NCBI GenBank assembly: GCA_947502925.1
Contig: CANNBS010000007.1
Location: 1 to 64,000, forward strand
DNA: 64,000 nt
Reading direction: 5' to 3'
Source: an uncultured Marinicella sp.
Lineage (GTDB): Bacteria; Pseudomonadota; Gammaproteobacteria; Xanthomonadales; Marinicellaceae
A program made the position numbers and the translations under genes. Below the pieces are notes generated by a model. It was not told the origin of the DNA and made no database searches. It was given only the letters and a program-made list of their open reading frames with translations. This document shows, piece after piece, positions 44,309 through 53,929 of this stretch (its first letter is position 1; each line of letters begins with the position of its first letter).

Positions 44309-45873
44309 GCGAGTCTGATATCGAACAATCCCGAAATCCTCAATCTTCTGAGAACAGTACGGCGTTAAAAAAGTCTGATTTAAAAACCCAAGGCTACCGT
44401 CTGGCACGGGTGTCGCCGGTGTTTTTGTTTATAGAAGTGGCGAAAAAAAGCATTTTTCCTTTAGTGGTCACATTTTTAGGTACCAGTGGTGGATTGCAGG
44501 ATCGTATTTTTATTGGCATCGCTGCGTTCTTTTCTTTGTTCAGTATTATTCAGTATTGGTTTTTTCATTATTGGCTGGAAGAAGACCGGCTGGTGGTTAA
44601 ATCAGGTATTCTGTTTAAATCATTACGTCAGGTGCCTTATGAGCGGATCCAAAATATCACCACAGAACGAAATATCCTGCACCGGTTATTAAATGTAACC
44701 ACTTTACAACTTGAGTCTGCTTCAGGACAAAAGCCCGAAGCGCTCATACGGGTTATCACGACTGAGCAGGCACGCTATGTGCATCAGTTTATCGCCGATA
44801 AAAGTAGCCATGTGGATCAGCCTGTAGAAGACATTTCCTCCGAACAGGGTGAGCAAGCGACACAACAAGCCGCTCGACAACAGGGCTTGTTCCACATGCC
44901 GCCCAAACAGGTATTTCGCCGGGGATTAATCAGCCTGAAAGCCTTGTTACCGATTGGCATTTTATTTTCGTTTTTATTTCAGAATGATGCGTTGCGAGAT
45001 CAGGTGACGGCTTTTTTAACACAGTTTATTGGCGGCTTGCATATAGAAATGTGGACCTGGCAAACCTGGGTTTTGTACGGTGGTTTATGGTTTGTTGCCG
45101 GTGTTTTCATATTATTGGCCATTTCTGTGGCCATTGCCTTTCTCCAATTTCATGAATTCACCTTACATAAAAAAGGTCAGCGCTTACACATTAAAACCGG
45201 CTTACTCACCAACCGTCAGGCCACGGTTCCAATCAAACGGATTCAGCTTATTCGCATCATACAAAGCCCGCTGCACAAATTATTTGGCCAGGTGAGTATT
45301 AAGATGGAAACCGCCGGTGGTGTCAGCGAGGACAATGCCATGAGCATGCACTGGCTGGCACCTTTGATCGCTCGCAATCAGGTGGATGATTTTCTTAACA
45401 AAATTCAGCCACAGATGAATTGGCCGGATATCAAATGGCAGGCCATTGAACCGATTGCCAGACGGCGGGTGTTTAAAAAGCTGTTGTTGCTGGTGTTGGT
45501 GCTGATGGTGCCATTGGCTTATTTTTATGGCTGGTGGTCTTTTGGACTGTTAGTGTTGTTGCCATATTGCTGGTGGTATTCCGGTCAATATGTGGCCAAA
45601 GCCGCCTTTACCCATAATGACTGTCTGGTAGGTTCCAGAGCGGGGGTGTTCTTTCATCAGTTACAATTCGTGGATATCAACAAAATACAAAACATCAAAT
45701 GGCACCAATCGCCCTTTGACCGGCGTTATTCGATGTCGCGAATAACTGTTGATACCGCCGGATCCAGTGTCATGGCACAGCCAGTCAATTTATTTTATGT
45801 GTATGATGAGCGTATTCAGCCCGTTTACCAAAACCTCACCCAACAAGTGGCGAAAAGTCGATTTGTCTGGTGA
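44305..45873 (+). CDS. Bacterial PH-domain membrane protein, YdbT-like
   Basis: A 522-residue protein with tandem bPH2 modules separated by paired membrane helices. Each module carries a short P-x-x-R-I-Q-x-(I/L) block: VPYERIQNITTERN, VPIKRIQLIRI and VDINKIQNIKWHQSPFDRRYSMSRITVDTAG. The start is a TTG that overlaps the upstream TGA (TTGA). It is supported by a strong AGGAGGG Shine-Dalgarno at 44289-44295. It is coupled to the YdbS-like gene and is convergent with the cytochrome gene. Function unknown. Confidence 0.9.
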   Translation: MSESDIEQSRNPQSSENSTALKKSDLKTQGYRLARVSPVFLFIEVAKKSIFPLVVTFLGTSGGLQDRIFIGIAAFFSLFSIIQYWFFHYWLEEDRLVVKSGILFKSLRQVPYERIQNITTERNILHRLLNVTTLQLESASGQKPEALIRVITTEQARYVHQFIADKSSHVDQPVEDISSEQGEQATQQAARQQGLFHMPPKQVFRRGLISLKALLPIGILFSFLFQNDALRDQVTAFLTQFIGGLHIEMWTWQTWVLYGGLWFVAGVFILLAISVAIAFLQFHEFTLHKKGQRLHIKTGLLTNRQATVPIKRIQLIRIIQSPLHKLFGQVSIKMETAGGVSEDNAMSMHWLAPLIARNQVDDFLNKIQPQMNWPDIKWQAIEPIARRRVFKKLLLLVLVLMVPLAYFYGWWSFGLLVLLPYCWWYSGQYVAKAAFTHNDCLVGSRAGVFFHQLQFVDINKIQNIKWHQSPFDRRYSMSRITVDTAGSSVMAQPVNLFYVYDERIQPVYQNLTQQVAKSRFVW

Positions 45874-45876
45874 TTG

Positions 45877-46431
45877 TCAGGATTTTGGATAGCTTTTGAA
45901 AATACGGTGCATCACCGCGCCATTATTGGTGATTAAATGCTTAAGCGAAGCCAGAACATGAACGATGATGGTTACCCATAGTACGGTACCGGTCGTTTTG
46001 TGGATTTCTTCCGCCAGCTCATGCAAATCGTGGTTTTCAGTGGCGATGGGCGATGGGATGGTAAACCAGCCGAAGACATTGAGGTCATAACCGTTACTGA
46101 ATAACAACATGGGGCCACTGATGGCCATGATGGCAATACAGGTAAGCAGAATAACATGCACCAGTTTGCTTAAAAATTTAAACGGTTGTGGTTGTTCAAA
46201 TGCCTTTGGCGAGCGGGTAAAGGCACGCCAAAAAACACGAAACAGCAAATAAATAAAGAACAAACCACCCAGATTCACATGCCACCCGGCCCAGTAACTG
46301 CGGGCATCGCCATCAGGCAGTGAGTTGAAATATAAGCCGAGAATAACCATGGTAATCACGATTAAAGCGGCAAACCAATGGTTAAACCTTGAAATAAAAC
46401 CGTATTGATCAGTGGTGTCTTTCCAGTTCAT
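45877..46431 (-). CDS. Cytochrome b561 family protein
   Basis: A 184-residue inner-membrane diheme protein with four predicted helices. SRFNHWFAALIVITMVILGLYF carries the first heme His, GWHVNLGGLFFIYLLFRVFWR the second, and HDLHELAEEIHKTTGTVLWVTIIVHVLASLKH the paired distal ones. This matches E. coli CybB-type cytochrome b561, a ubiquinol oxidoreductase that can discharge superoxide. It lies 12 nt downstream of algC on the same strand, so it may be co-transcribed. Confidence 0.9.
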   Translation of the reverse strand: MNWKDTTDQYGFISRFNHWFAALIVITMVILGLYFNSLPDGDARSYWAGWHVNLGGLFFIYLLFRVFWRAFTRSPKAFEQPQPFKFLSKLVHVILLTCIAIMAISGPMLLFSNGYDLNVFGWFTIPSPIATENHDLHELAEEIHKTTGTVLWVTIIVHVLASLKHLITNNGAVMHRIFKSYPKS

Positions 46432-46443
46432 AAGTCGTCTCCT

Positions 46444-48825
46444 CTAAAAAGGTAAATCTAAATCATTACTGACTTTCAGTAGTTGCACTCTGAAATGTTC
46501 TTGAATACGTGCTAAAGCGGCTTCATTATCGGCATCGAAACGAATCACCAGGCATGGCGTGGTATTAGAACAGCGTACCAGTCCCCAGCCATCTTCAAAG
46601 TCAGCCCTAATACCATCAATGGTGGTTATTTTGGCGTCCTCGAAATTAACGCGGTTTTCAAATTCTTTCATAAACATATAATGTTCGCCTTCCGCCATTT
46701 CGACTTTCAGTTCAGGCGTGCTGACACCTTTGGGAAGAGTATCAAAAACTTCTTGAGGCGTATCGGTTTCCTGATCAAGAATTTCCAACAAACGTGCTGC
46801 GGCATAAATGCCGTCATCAAATCCGAACCAACGTTCATTAAAGAAAAAGTGGCCACTCATTTCACCGGCCAATGCGGCATTGGTTTCTTTGAGTTTGGCT
46901 TTCATGAAAGAATGTCCGGTTTTCCACATAATCGGTAAGCCACCATGTTTAACGATGGCTTTGGGTAAATGGGCGGTACATTTTACGTCGAAAATAATGC
47001 TGGAACCCGGTTGTCGGGTCAGGACATCTTTGGCAAACAGCATTAATAAGCGATCGGGGAAAATATTTTCACCTTCTTTGGTGACCACGCCGAGGCGATC
47101 GCCGTCGCCATCAAAGGCAATACCGATGTCTGCATCCACCGATTTTAAAGTGGCTTTAAGATCTTCTAAGTTTTCAGGCACGCTTGGGTCTGGGTGGTGG
47201 TTGGGGAATTCACCGTCCACTTCACAATGCAATGGAATCACCTGACAACCAATTTCTTCTAAGACGTCCACCGCAATCGGTCCGGCAATACCATTACCAC
47301 TATCGACCACCACTTTGGGCTCATTTTCCAGTTGGATTTCAGAGCTGATGTAGTCGATGTAATCATCGGCAATATCCAGTTCCTGAACATTACCGTCGCC
47401 GGACAATAAATCACCTTCAACAATCATGTCATAAAGGTTGGTGATTAACTTGCCCGATAAAGTTTCACCATCAAGCATAATTTTTAAGCCGTTATAGTCA
47501 GGCGGATTATGACTGCCTGTGAGCATGACGCCCGAGCCGGTTTCCAGATGATGGGTGGCAAAATACAACACACCGGTGGGTACGGCACCAATATTAATGA
47601 CATCACAACCGCTGGCTTTAACGCCTTGAATCAGGGCATCCAATAAATCTGGTCCTGATAAGCGACCATCACGGGCGACCACCAGCGATTGTCGGCCGCG
47701 GTTAATGTTTTCACTACCAATGGCCTGACCAATTTGTATCACGGCATCACGGGTCAATGTTTTATCCACAATGCCACGAATATCGTAGGCTTTGAAAATC
47801 GATGGGTCGGGGTGTTTTTTATGGGTCATTTGTTGTTGTTCATCTGATTGTTTGCTTGAATCGTCACTCTTTTCTGCCGGTTTACTGGCTGGTACATAAT
47901 GACTGGATTTCTTTTTAGTCTGTTTTTCGCGCTTGGTATTCATTTCTTTAATGGCTTGCTGGCGCTTAAAGAAAAATGCCACAGTCAAAACAATACCCGC
48001 CAGGGTGGCAATTAAACTGCCCAACAGGGTTAATTTGAACAAGCCGGCGGCTGCCTGAGGTGCTGAATAAATCACATAGAAGTTGGATTTCGGAATATGA
48101 AGTTCGTTCTCATTACTGGATTCTGAAGAGTCTGTTGAACCCCAGCGTTTTAACATCACGGTACTCCAGCGACCGGATTTTTGTACCAGTTTAACCTGAC
48201 CTTTATTTATTTGGACTGCATCATAATTAACCAACTGTTCAACCGGATAACTGATAACCACATAGCTTTGCCGGGGTTGTTGAATCATGACGTAATTAAG
48301 GTACTGATTTTTTTGTCCGTACAGGTGAATTTCAGGTAACTGTTCTTGTTGCTGTTTGCTGGTTTGTTTCAGCATGTCCAGGGTGGCATAGTTTATGCCC
48401 GGAAATTCGGTCTCAGGCATAATGTCATCGATGGGTTCAGACACGAGAAGAACACGTAAAGCTTCTGGAACCTGTTGTTTGATTAAGCTAACGATTTCGC
48501 TATTATTGGGGTTTTGCTCGACAAGTTCAGCGGCTGTTTTGTTAATGGTTTGGAGTTCACTGCTGACTTGATTAACCACCTTTTGTGCGGTGCCCTTCAG
48601 GTTTGAATTAATTTGTCGGGTGGTTAGATTCTGATAGGCCAGATAGGCAAAAAATAAAGTCAACAGTAAAGCCACCAGCGTTAAACTCGTCCATAAAAGC
48701 TCATCAGCCGGTTTTATTTTCAACAGTGATTTAAGATCATTTGCTTTGGCAGACTTTTGGTCTTCTTTTGCCTGTTCTTTGTTATCCGATTTCTTTACTT
48801 TAGCCAGTAAGTCTTTGATGTCCAT
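46444..48825 (-). CDS. algC: Phosphomannomutase/phosphoglucomutase with N-terminal membrane module
   Basis: Interconverts hexose 1- and 6-phosphates for lipopolysaccharide and exopolysaccharide. It has 793 residues. The N-terminal ~340 form a membrane module with helices at 44-64 and 262-286 flanking a ~200-residue periplasmic domain. The catalytic alpha-D-phosphohexomutase starts near residue 340, with Ser438 in LTGSHNPP and metal-binding DGDGDR at 572-577. This long form resembles the ~860-residue AlgC of Pseudomonas. ATG 48825 is chosen because it lies 1 nt from the dut stop and has a GGAG site. An open frame continues upstream. Confidence 0.92.
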   Translation of the reverse strand: MDIKDLLAKVKKSDNKEQAKEDQKSAKANDLKSLLKIKPADELLWTSLTLVALLLTLFFAYLAYQNLTTRQINSNLKGTAQKVVNQVSSELQTINKTAAELVEQNPNNSEIVSLIKQQVPEALRVLLVSEPIDDIMPETEFPGINYATLDMLKQTSKQQQEQLPEIHLYGQKNQYLNYVMIQQPRQSYVVISYPVEQLVNYDAVQINKGQVKLVQKSGRWSTVMLKRWGSTDSSESSNENELHIPKSNFYVIYSAPQAAAGLFKLTLLGSLIATLAGIVLTVAFFFKRQQAIKEMNTKREKQTKKKSSHYVPASKPAEKSDDSSKQSDEQQQMTHKKHPDPSIFKAYDIRGIVDKTLTRDAVIQIGQAIGSENINRGRQSLVVARDGRLSGPDLLDALIQGVKASGCDVINIGAVPTGVLYFATHHLETGSGVMLTGSHNPPDYNGLKIMLDGETLSGKLITNLYDMIVEGDLLSGDGNVQELDIADDYIDYISSEIQLENEPKVVVDSGNGIAGPIAVDVLEEIGCQVIPLHCEVDGEFPNHHPDPSVPENLEDLKATLKSVDADIGIAFDGDGDRLGVVTKEGENIFPDRLLMLFAKDVLTRQPGSSIIFDVKCTAHLPKAIVKHGGLPIMWKTGHSFMKAKLKETNAALAGEMSGHFFFNERWFGFDDGIYAAARLLEILDQETDTPQEVFDTLPKGVSTPELKVEMAEGEHYMFMKEFENRVNFEDAKITTIDGIRADFEDGWGLVRCSNTTPCLVIRFDADNEAALARIQEHFRVQLLKVSNDLDLPF

Positions 48826-48826
48826 T

Positions 48827-49282
48827 TCAGTTGACTCCACTGTGACCAAAGCCGCCGGCACCACGATCACTGTCGCTAAAAGTCTCGACCTGGTTAAATT
48901 TAACTTGCAACACCGGTACAAATACCAGTTGTGCCATGCGATCGCCACGTGCAAGCGTCACCGGTTTTTGCGAACGGTTCCAGCAAGAAACATATAGCTG
49001 ACCCTGATAATCTGAATCGATTAAACCCACCAGATTGCCCAGCACCAGGCCTTTTTTATGACCGAGGCCGGAGCGTGGCAGAATCATGGCTGTGACTTGC
49101 GGGTTTTCGATGTGAATGGCCAGACCGGTGGCTATTAATTCTGTTTGTCCGGGTGCCAGCGTTAAGTCCGATTCAATACATGCCCGCAAATCCAGTCCGG
49201 CAGAACCAGCGGTGGCATAAGCCGGCAGACCAAATTCCTGGTGAAATGCTTTATCTAAAACCTGTAGGTCAATTTCTGTCAT
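48827..49282 (-). CDS. dut: dUTP diphosphatase
   Basis: Hydrolyses dUTP to dUMP, keeping uracil out of DNA and feeding thymidylate synthesis; it acts after Dcd. From the ATG at 49282 it has 151 residues, the same as E. coli Dut. Motifs of the trimeric family are [39 protein letters not shown], and the C-terminal [13 protein letters not shown] lid. A GTG at 49300 would add six residues. It directly precedes algC, the Pseudomonas-like order, but coaBC, which normally sits beside dut, is absent. Confidence 0.96.
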   Translation of the reverse strand: MTEIDLQVLDKAFHQEFGLPAYATAGSAGLDLRACIESDLTLAPGQTELIATGLAIHIENPQVTAMILPRSGLGHKKGLVLGNLVGLIDSDYQGQLYVSCWNRSQKPVTLARGDRMAQLVFVPVLQVKFNQVETFSDSDRGAGGFGHSGVN

Positions 49283-49433
49283 GGAAGCTGTTCTTTTCAC
49301 AAGCCAATGATTTTAATAGAGACTTGAGCATTAATCCATGTCTTTAAAAAAAAGAGGTAAAAATTAACAAATTAGTCCCCTAATAAGCATAGATTTCCGC
49401 TGTCTGAGCCCTGATATGTCATATATAGTCAGG

Positions 49434-49480
49434 TTTTTCATGAAAAAGGGCGGCCAGAGTTAGGACGTGGCTATAGCCAC
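49434..49480. promoter_or_regulatory. Two perfect 14-nt palindromes between dut and radC
   Basis: TTTTTCATGAAAAA (49434-49447) and GTGGCTATAGCCAC (49467-49480) are perfect palindromes in the 300-nt divergent gap between dut (49282) and radC (49583). They are candidate operators for dimeric regulators. A third pair, CCTGA/TCAGG, flanks 49410-49433. The rest of the gap is AT-rich and shows no gene. Confidence 0.4.
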
Positions 49481-49582
49481 ATCGATGTTATCACAGCGTA
49501 CAAGTCATGAGAAAATATCGGTGGTGTTGATGCAATCAGCGCAGGATAATTTGCCTTATGTTTAACTGTTTTGAGGTATCGC

Positions 49583-50266
49583 ATGAGTACGCCGATGATA
49601 AAGGAACTCGCCACCAAAGACCGACCCCGTGAAAAGCTTATTAACACCGGTGCAGCCAATTTAAGTGATGCAGAATTAATGGCCATTTTTTTACGCACCG
49701 GTATTAAAGGGACGGATGTGATGACTTTGGCGCTCCAGATGTTGAATCATTTTGGTAGCATTAAAGGCATATTGGATGCTTCGTTATCAGATTTTAATCA
49801 GATGAAAGGCCTGGGTCTGGCCAAATACGCGCAATTACAGGCTGCCGGTGAATTGGTTAAGCGCGCCATTAATGAGCAATGGCATGAAAGCCAAAGCTTC
49901 ACTGATCCGGCTCACGTTAATGATTATTTACTGAATAATTTTGAATGTTGTGAATACGAACGCTTTGCCTGTTTGTTGTTAAATTCGAAACACCGGTTGT
50001 TGCGTTTTGATTACTTGTTTAACGGTGGCATTAACAGCGCCCAGGTGTATCCACGGGTTGTGGCGCAGCATTGTTTGCGGTATAACGCCGCGGCCATTAT
50101 TTTTGCCCATAATCACCCTTCAGGTGATGTCCAGCCATCCCAGGCAGACCGGGATTTAACGGTGCGACTGGTGAAAACCTTACAGCTGATTGATGTTAAG
50201 GTGCTGGATCACTTTATCATCGGCCATCAACAGACTTTTTCGATGGCCAGTCATCAAATGATATAA
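49583..50266 (+). CDS. radC: RadC-family JAB/MPN domain protein
   Basis: A 227-residue protein. The N-terminal ~90 residues form a helix-hairpin-helix-like region (DASLSDFNQMKGLGLAKYAQLQAAGEL). The C-terminal MPN+ domain has zinc ligands H176 and H178 in AHNHPSGD and D189. The start is at ATG 49583 with GAGG at 49573-49576, 6 nt upstream; a TTG earlier in frame is less likely. The role in DNA repair is doubtful in the literature. It is divergent from dut. Confidence 0.93.
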   Translation: MSTPMIKELATKDRPREKLINTGAANLSDAELMAIFLRTGIKGTDVMTLALQMLNHFGSIKGILDASLSDFNQMKGLGLAKYAQLQAAGELVKRAINEQWHESQSFTDPAHVNDYLLNNFECCEYERFACLLLNSKHRLLRFDYLFNGGINSAQVYPRVVAQHCLRYNAAAIIFAHNHPSGDVQPSQADRDLTVRLVKTLQLIDVKVLDHFIIGHQQTFSMASHQMI

Positions 50267-50287
50267 TTTTTGCGGTTTATTTGGTAA

Positions 50288-50309
50288 GCTATGGTTTCTT
50301 GACCATAGC
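50288..50309. promoter_or_regulatory. Inverted repeat between radC and the next gene
   Basis: GCTATGGT and ACCATAGC form a perfect 8-bp inverted repeat with a 6-nt spacer (TTCTTG). No T-run follows, so it is more likely an operator or a weak mRNA hairpin than a terminator. The next start codon follows 9 nt later, so translation of that gene may be affected. Confidence 0.35.
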
Positions 50310-50318
50310 AACCCATAC

Positions 50319-50858
50319 GTGCATTTTAAGCGTTTAAATCCGATTGATCGGGCTGAAAAATTTATAGAAAAAGGCAAGTATAAAAAAGCCATGAAACTTT
50401 TGGGTAAAACCTTTGTGAAGTACCCCAACAGTTTGGATCTGGCACGACTTCGGTTTGAGTACGGTAAATATATTCCTTTTGATGAATTGCACCATGAAGC
50501 GGCGGTGGACTACTTTAATCTGCAAATGCGTTTCGATGTCTCGGGTGAGAAAATTCACAGTGATTTTGTTAAATATATGACCACCACCCAGGGACGCATT
50601 AACTTAGACGATGAAACGTTAAGTAAACTGGCTGTGGTGTTTGCCACCCATGGGTTTGAAAATAATGCCATCTACATCATCAACAGTATGATGCGTAAAG
50701 AAACCCGAATCGAATCATTTGTCGATGCCCTGGTGGCGATTATTAATTACCTGGATGAAAAGGGCGCCTACAAAAAGACCCAAAGCTACAAAAACTACCT
50801 AAAGTGGCATTATCCGGAGCATGAAATGACCCAGTATATTCTGGCGAAACATCACTGA
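50319..50858 (+). CDS. Hypothetical TPR-like protein
   Basis: A 179-residue soluble protein starting with GTG at 50319. The first ~60 residues (AEKFIEKGKYKKAMKLLGKTFVKYPNSLDLARLRFEYGKY) look like one TPR or TPR-like helix pair. The remainder is helical, basic and rich in aromatics, with a C-terminal helix rich in Tyr and Lys. No signal peptide is seen. I do not recognise the family. It follows radC after a 52-nt gap that contains a hairpin, and is convergent with dxs. No good Shine-Dalgarno is visible. Confidence 0.6.
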   Translation: MHFKRLNPIDRAEKFIEKGKYKKAMKLLGKTFVKYPNSLDLARLRFEYGKYIPFDELHHEAAVDYFNLQMRFDVSGEKIHSDFVKYMTTTQGRINLDDETLSKLAVVFATHGFENNAIYIINSMMRKETRIESFVDALVAIINYLDEKGAYKKTQSYKNYLKWHYPEHEMTQYILAKHH

Positions 50859-50879
50859 GTTGTTTAACCGGATTTGGTG

Positions 50880-52784
50880 TTATTTCTGCTGGCTTTTCAG
50901 GTACAGCAAATTACTGTCACCATTCTCTGATTGCAGGTAGGTTTTGATTTGTTTTCGAATACCTTCACTGTCCAGTCCGGCTTCTTCCAGAACCTCTTCG
51001 CGACTGCCATGATCCTGAAAGTAATCCGGCAAGCCTAAATTCAGTACCGGCGTATGCAGTTTTAATTGTTGCATGACTTCATTAACGGCACTGCCGGCAC
51101 CACCGGCCACCACGTTATCTTCTACGGTCACCAGTAAATCATGACTGTCCGCCATTTTGGCTATCATATCGCGGTCAATCGGTTTAATAAAACGCATGTC
51201 CACCACGCTGGCGTCCAGTTTTTCAGCCGCTAACAAGACCTGATCCAATAAACCACCAAAGGACAAAAAAGCAATCTGCTGATTGCCTTTACGAACACGC
51301 CTGGCCTGGCCTAAGGTCATCGCTGTCATTTCTGTGTCAATGGCCGCACCGGGGCCGGTACCGCGCGGATAACGAACGGCGGCAGGACCGGTATGTTCGT
51401 AACCGGTGTACAGCATTTGGCGACATTCGTTTTCGTTGGCCGGTGCCATAATCACCATATTCGGCACACAACGCAAAAAACTTAAATCCATACTGCCGGC
51501 ATGGGTGGAACCATCGGGGCCAACCACACCGGCCCGGTCAATGGCAAACAGAACATCCAGTTCCTGTATCGCCACATCATGAATCAGCTGATCATAGGCC
51601 CGCTGTAAAAAGGACGAATAAATTGCCACAACCGGTTTGATGCCTTCACAAGCCATGCCGGCGGCTAAAGTAACCGCGTGTTGTTCTGCAATCCCCACAT
51701 CAAAGTAGCGTTTGGGAAACAGTTTTGAAAATTCCACTAAACCCGAACCTTCGCGCATGGCCGGTGTAATGGAGGCTAATTGTTTGTCATGGCGGGCCAT
51801 GTCGCACAGCCATTGACCGAAAATGGCGGTGTAACTGGGCTTGCTGGGTTTGGCTTTGGCTTGCATGCCTTTTTTGGGGTCAAAAGGTGACACCGCATGG
51901 TATTTTATCGGGTCTTCTTCCGCCGGTTTATAGCCTTTGCCTTTTTTGGTCAGAATATGTAACAGTTTTGGCCCTTTAATATCCTTGGCCACTTTCAGTG
52001 TATTCACCAGCTGTTCGGTGTCATGCCCGTCAATCGGCCCCAGGTGATGAAAACCAAGTTCTTCAAACAAGGTATTGGGCACAAACATGCCTTTGGTATG
52101 AATTTCCCAGCGAGATAAAAACCGCCAGAGCCATGAATTACGGCGCATCATGCGCTTTGACTTTTCGCGCATACGGTTATAGGTACGCCCGCTGACGATT
52201 TTAATCAGCATTTTAGTCAGCGCGCCGACGTTCGGTGAAATCGACATCTCGTTTTCATTCAGAATCACCAGAATATCATTGTCCACTTCACCGCCGTGAT
52301 TCAAGGCTTCATAAGCCATACCGGCGGTCATGGCGCCATCACCAATCACCGCCACACACTGGCGATCTTCACCTTTAATTTGTGACGCCAGCGCCATGCC
52401 CAATGCCGCACCGATTGACGTCGATGAGTGACCAACACCAAAGGTATCGTATTCACTTTCACAGCGTTTTGGAAAAGGCGCCAGACCATCTTTTTGTTTA
52501 ATTGTGGTGATGCGGTCTTTTCGACCGGTGAGAATTTTATGCGGGTAGGCCTGATGACCCACATCCCAGACAATCCGGTCATCCGGCGTATTAAAGACAT
52601 AATGTAGCGCGACGGTTAGTTCCACCGTACCCAAACCGGATCCGAAATGTCCGCCGCAGCGGGCAATGTGATTGATTAAATAACTGCGCAGTTCATCGGC
52701 CACCTGTGGCAGTTTATCCTGATCCACTTGTCGTAAATCAGCCGGAATATTGATGTTGTCCAGAATGGGGTAGTGGTCCGTCAT
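50880..52784 (-). CDS. dxs: 1-deoxy-D-xylulose-5-phosphate synthase
   Basis: First enzyme of the MEP isoprenoid pathway, condensing pyruvate and glyceraldehyde-3-phosphate with thiamine diphosphate. It has 634 residues (E. coli 620). [35 protein letters not shown] and [20 protein letters not shown] (thiamine diphosphate region) are present. The transketolase-type [19 protein letters not shown] holds the catalytic Glu. The family's [15 protein letters not shown] is also clear. It lies 2 nt after gpmA, so the two are co-transcribed on the minus strand. Confidence 0.97.
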   Translation of the reverse strand: MTDHYPILDNINIPADLRQVDQDKLPQVADELRSYLINHIARCGGHFGSGLGTVELTVALHYVFNTPDDRIVWDVGHQAYPHKILTGRKDRITTIKQKDGLAPFPKRCESEYDTFGVGHSSTSIGAALGMALASQIKGEDRQCVAVIGDGAMTAGMAYEALNHGGEVDNDILVILNENEMSISPNVGALTKMLIKIVSGRTYNRMREKSKRMMRRNSWLWRFLSRWEIHTKGMFVPNTLFEELGFHHLGPIDGHDTEQLVNTLKVAKDIKGPKLLHILTKKGKGYKPAEEDPIKYHAVSPFDPKKGMQAKAKPSKPSYTAIFGQWLCDMARHDKQLASITPAMREGSGLVEFSKLFPKRYFDVGIAEQHAVTLAAGMACEGIKPVVAIYSSFLQRAYDQLIHDVAIQELDVLFAIDRAGVVGPDGSTHAGSMDLSFLRCVPNMVIMAPANENECRQMLYTGYEHTGPAAVRYPRGTGPGAAIDTEMTAMTLGQARRVRKGNQQIAFLSFGGLLDQVLLAAEKLDASVVDMRFIKPIDRDMIAKMADSHDLLVTVEDNVVAGGAGSAVNEVMQQLKLHTPVLNLGLPDYFQDHGSREEVLEEAGLDSEGIRKQIKTYLQSENGDSNLLYLKSQQK

Positions 52785-52786
52785 AT

Positions 52787-53539
52787 TTATTGACTCGCTT
52801 GTTTGCCCTGATTGGCCACCGCTTCCATGGCGGCTTTCAGTTCTTCGGGGTCACCCAAAAATTCACTGTTGATAGGCGTTAAATCATCGTCTAATTCATA
52901 CACCAAAGGCACACCGGTGGGAATATTCAGTTTTAAAATGTCCTCATCAGATATGTTATCCAAATACTTCACAATCGAGCGCAAGGAATTACCATGTGCG
53001 GCAATAATCAGGCGTTTGCCCTGTCTAATCTCAGGTTCAATCACCTGTTGCCAGTATGGCATGACCCGTTCAACCGTATCGGCCAGGCATTCACCCAAAG
53101 GAATCTGGTCTTTAGATAAGGCGGCATAACGGCGATCACCATAAACATTGCGCGCATCATCCCAGTCCAGCTTCGGTGGCGGCGTGGCATAGCTGCGACG
53201 CCAGATATGCACCTGTTCATCACCATATTTAGCCGCCGTTTCGGCTTTATTAAGCCCTTGTAAAGCCCCATAATGCCGCTCATTCAAACGCCAACTGCGT
53301 TTTACCGGCACCCATAACTGATCCAGTTCTGCCATGGTAATATGCAAGGTATTGATGGCGCGTTTTAACACCGAAGTATAGGCATGATCAAACTCAAAAC
53401 CCTCAGCGGCCAATAATTCTCCCGCCTGTTTCGCCTGCGCCCGACCAGTTTCCGTCAGCTCCACATCCTTCCAGCCGGTAAACCGATTGGCCAAATTCCA
53501 CTCACTCTCACCATGCCGCAACAACACCAATTTAATCAT
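52787..53539 (-). CDS. gpmA: 2,3-bisphosphoglycerate-dependent phosphoglycerate mutase
   Basis: Interconverts 3- and 2-phosphoglycerate in glycolysis. It has 250 residues, as in E. coli GpmA. The phosphorylated His is H9 in [10 protein letters not shown], and the second active-site His lies in [36 protein letters not shown] is the family block. It is the first gene of a gpmA-dxs unit on the minus strand and is divergent from the small gene at 53759. Confidence 0.96.
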   Translation of the reverse strand: MIKLVLLRHGESEWNLANRFTGWKDVELTETGRAQAKQAGELLAAEGFEFDHAYTSVLKRAINTLHITMAELDQLWVPVKRSWRLNERHYGALQGLNKAETAAKYGDEQVHIWRRSYATPPPKLDWDDARNVYGDRRYAALSKDQIPLGECLADTVERVMPYWQQVIEPEIRQGKRLIIAAHGNSLRSIVKYLDNISDEDILKLNIPTGVPLVYELDDDLTPINSEFLGDPEELKAAMEAVANQGKQASQ

Positions 53540-53662
53540 ATTTTAAGTCTGGATTAAAAACGGTTCATTATAACACAAGCCTGTTTTTCGCCCTGTTAAT
53601 TACGCCGAATAAGTTTCCCGATAAGCCCTTAATAATTAATCAATCGATATTATCGACACAGC

Positions 53663-53696
53663 AATCGGTGTTTTCCTACAAGCGAATCGGTGTTTT
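53663..53696 (+). repeat. Direct repeat spaced two helical turns apart
   Basis: AATCGGTGTTTT occurs at 53663-53674 and again at 53685-53696, a 22-bp period. It lies in the gpmA / small-gene divergent region, about 65 nt before the start of the 56-residue gene. A periodicity near two DNA turns is what a repeated protein-binding site would show. The rest of the 219-nt gap has no gene. Confidence 0.45.
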
Positions 53697-53758
53697 TCGG
53701 TATTTTTACATGAAAAGATTTGGTTCAATGGTGGTTACTTTGAGAGAGGAGCAAAGAT

Positions 53759-53929
53759 ATGAACCAACATGAGTTAGATTTTGTGATGGCTGAAATTGAA
53801 CAAATTATTGAGCAGCTGGCCGATTGTCAGTTTTGCCACAAAGCGGTGGATTATGACCATATTACCTTGTTAAAGCAGTTGTTTCGGATGAAACTGGAGC
53901 GGGCTTGTACCCTTAAAAGAGCTGGTTAA
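53759..53929 (+). CDS. Small uncharacterised protein, 56 residues
   Basis: An open frame of 56 codons with a strong ribosome binding site: AGGAG at 53747-53751, 7 nt before the ATG. The product begins MNQHELDFVMAEIEQIIEQL, a good amphipathic helix, and contains a C-x-x-C-H element (CQFCH, residues 23-27). A second predicted helix, LLKQLFRMKLERACTLK, follows. The His-Cys cluster could bind metal, but no family is recognised. It overlaps the 3' end of the convergent SLC13 gene by 17 nt. Confidence 0.65.
   Translation: MNQHELDFVMAEIEQIIEQLADCQFCHKAVDYDHITLLKQLFRMKLERACTLKRAG

Noticed and set aside
48826-48954. Longer N terminus for AlgC running into dut
   Set aside because: The extra 43 residues overlap the dut coding region in another frame. 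The ATG at 48825 has a GGAG site and begins the expected charged N terminus.
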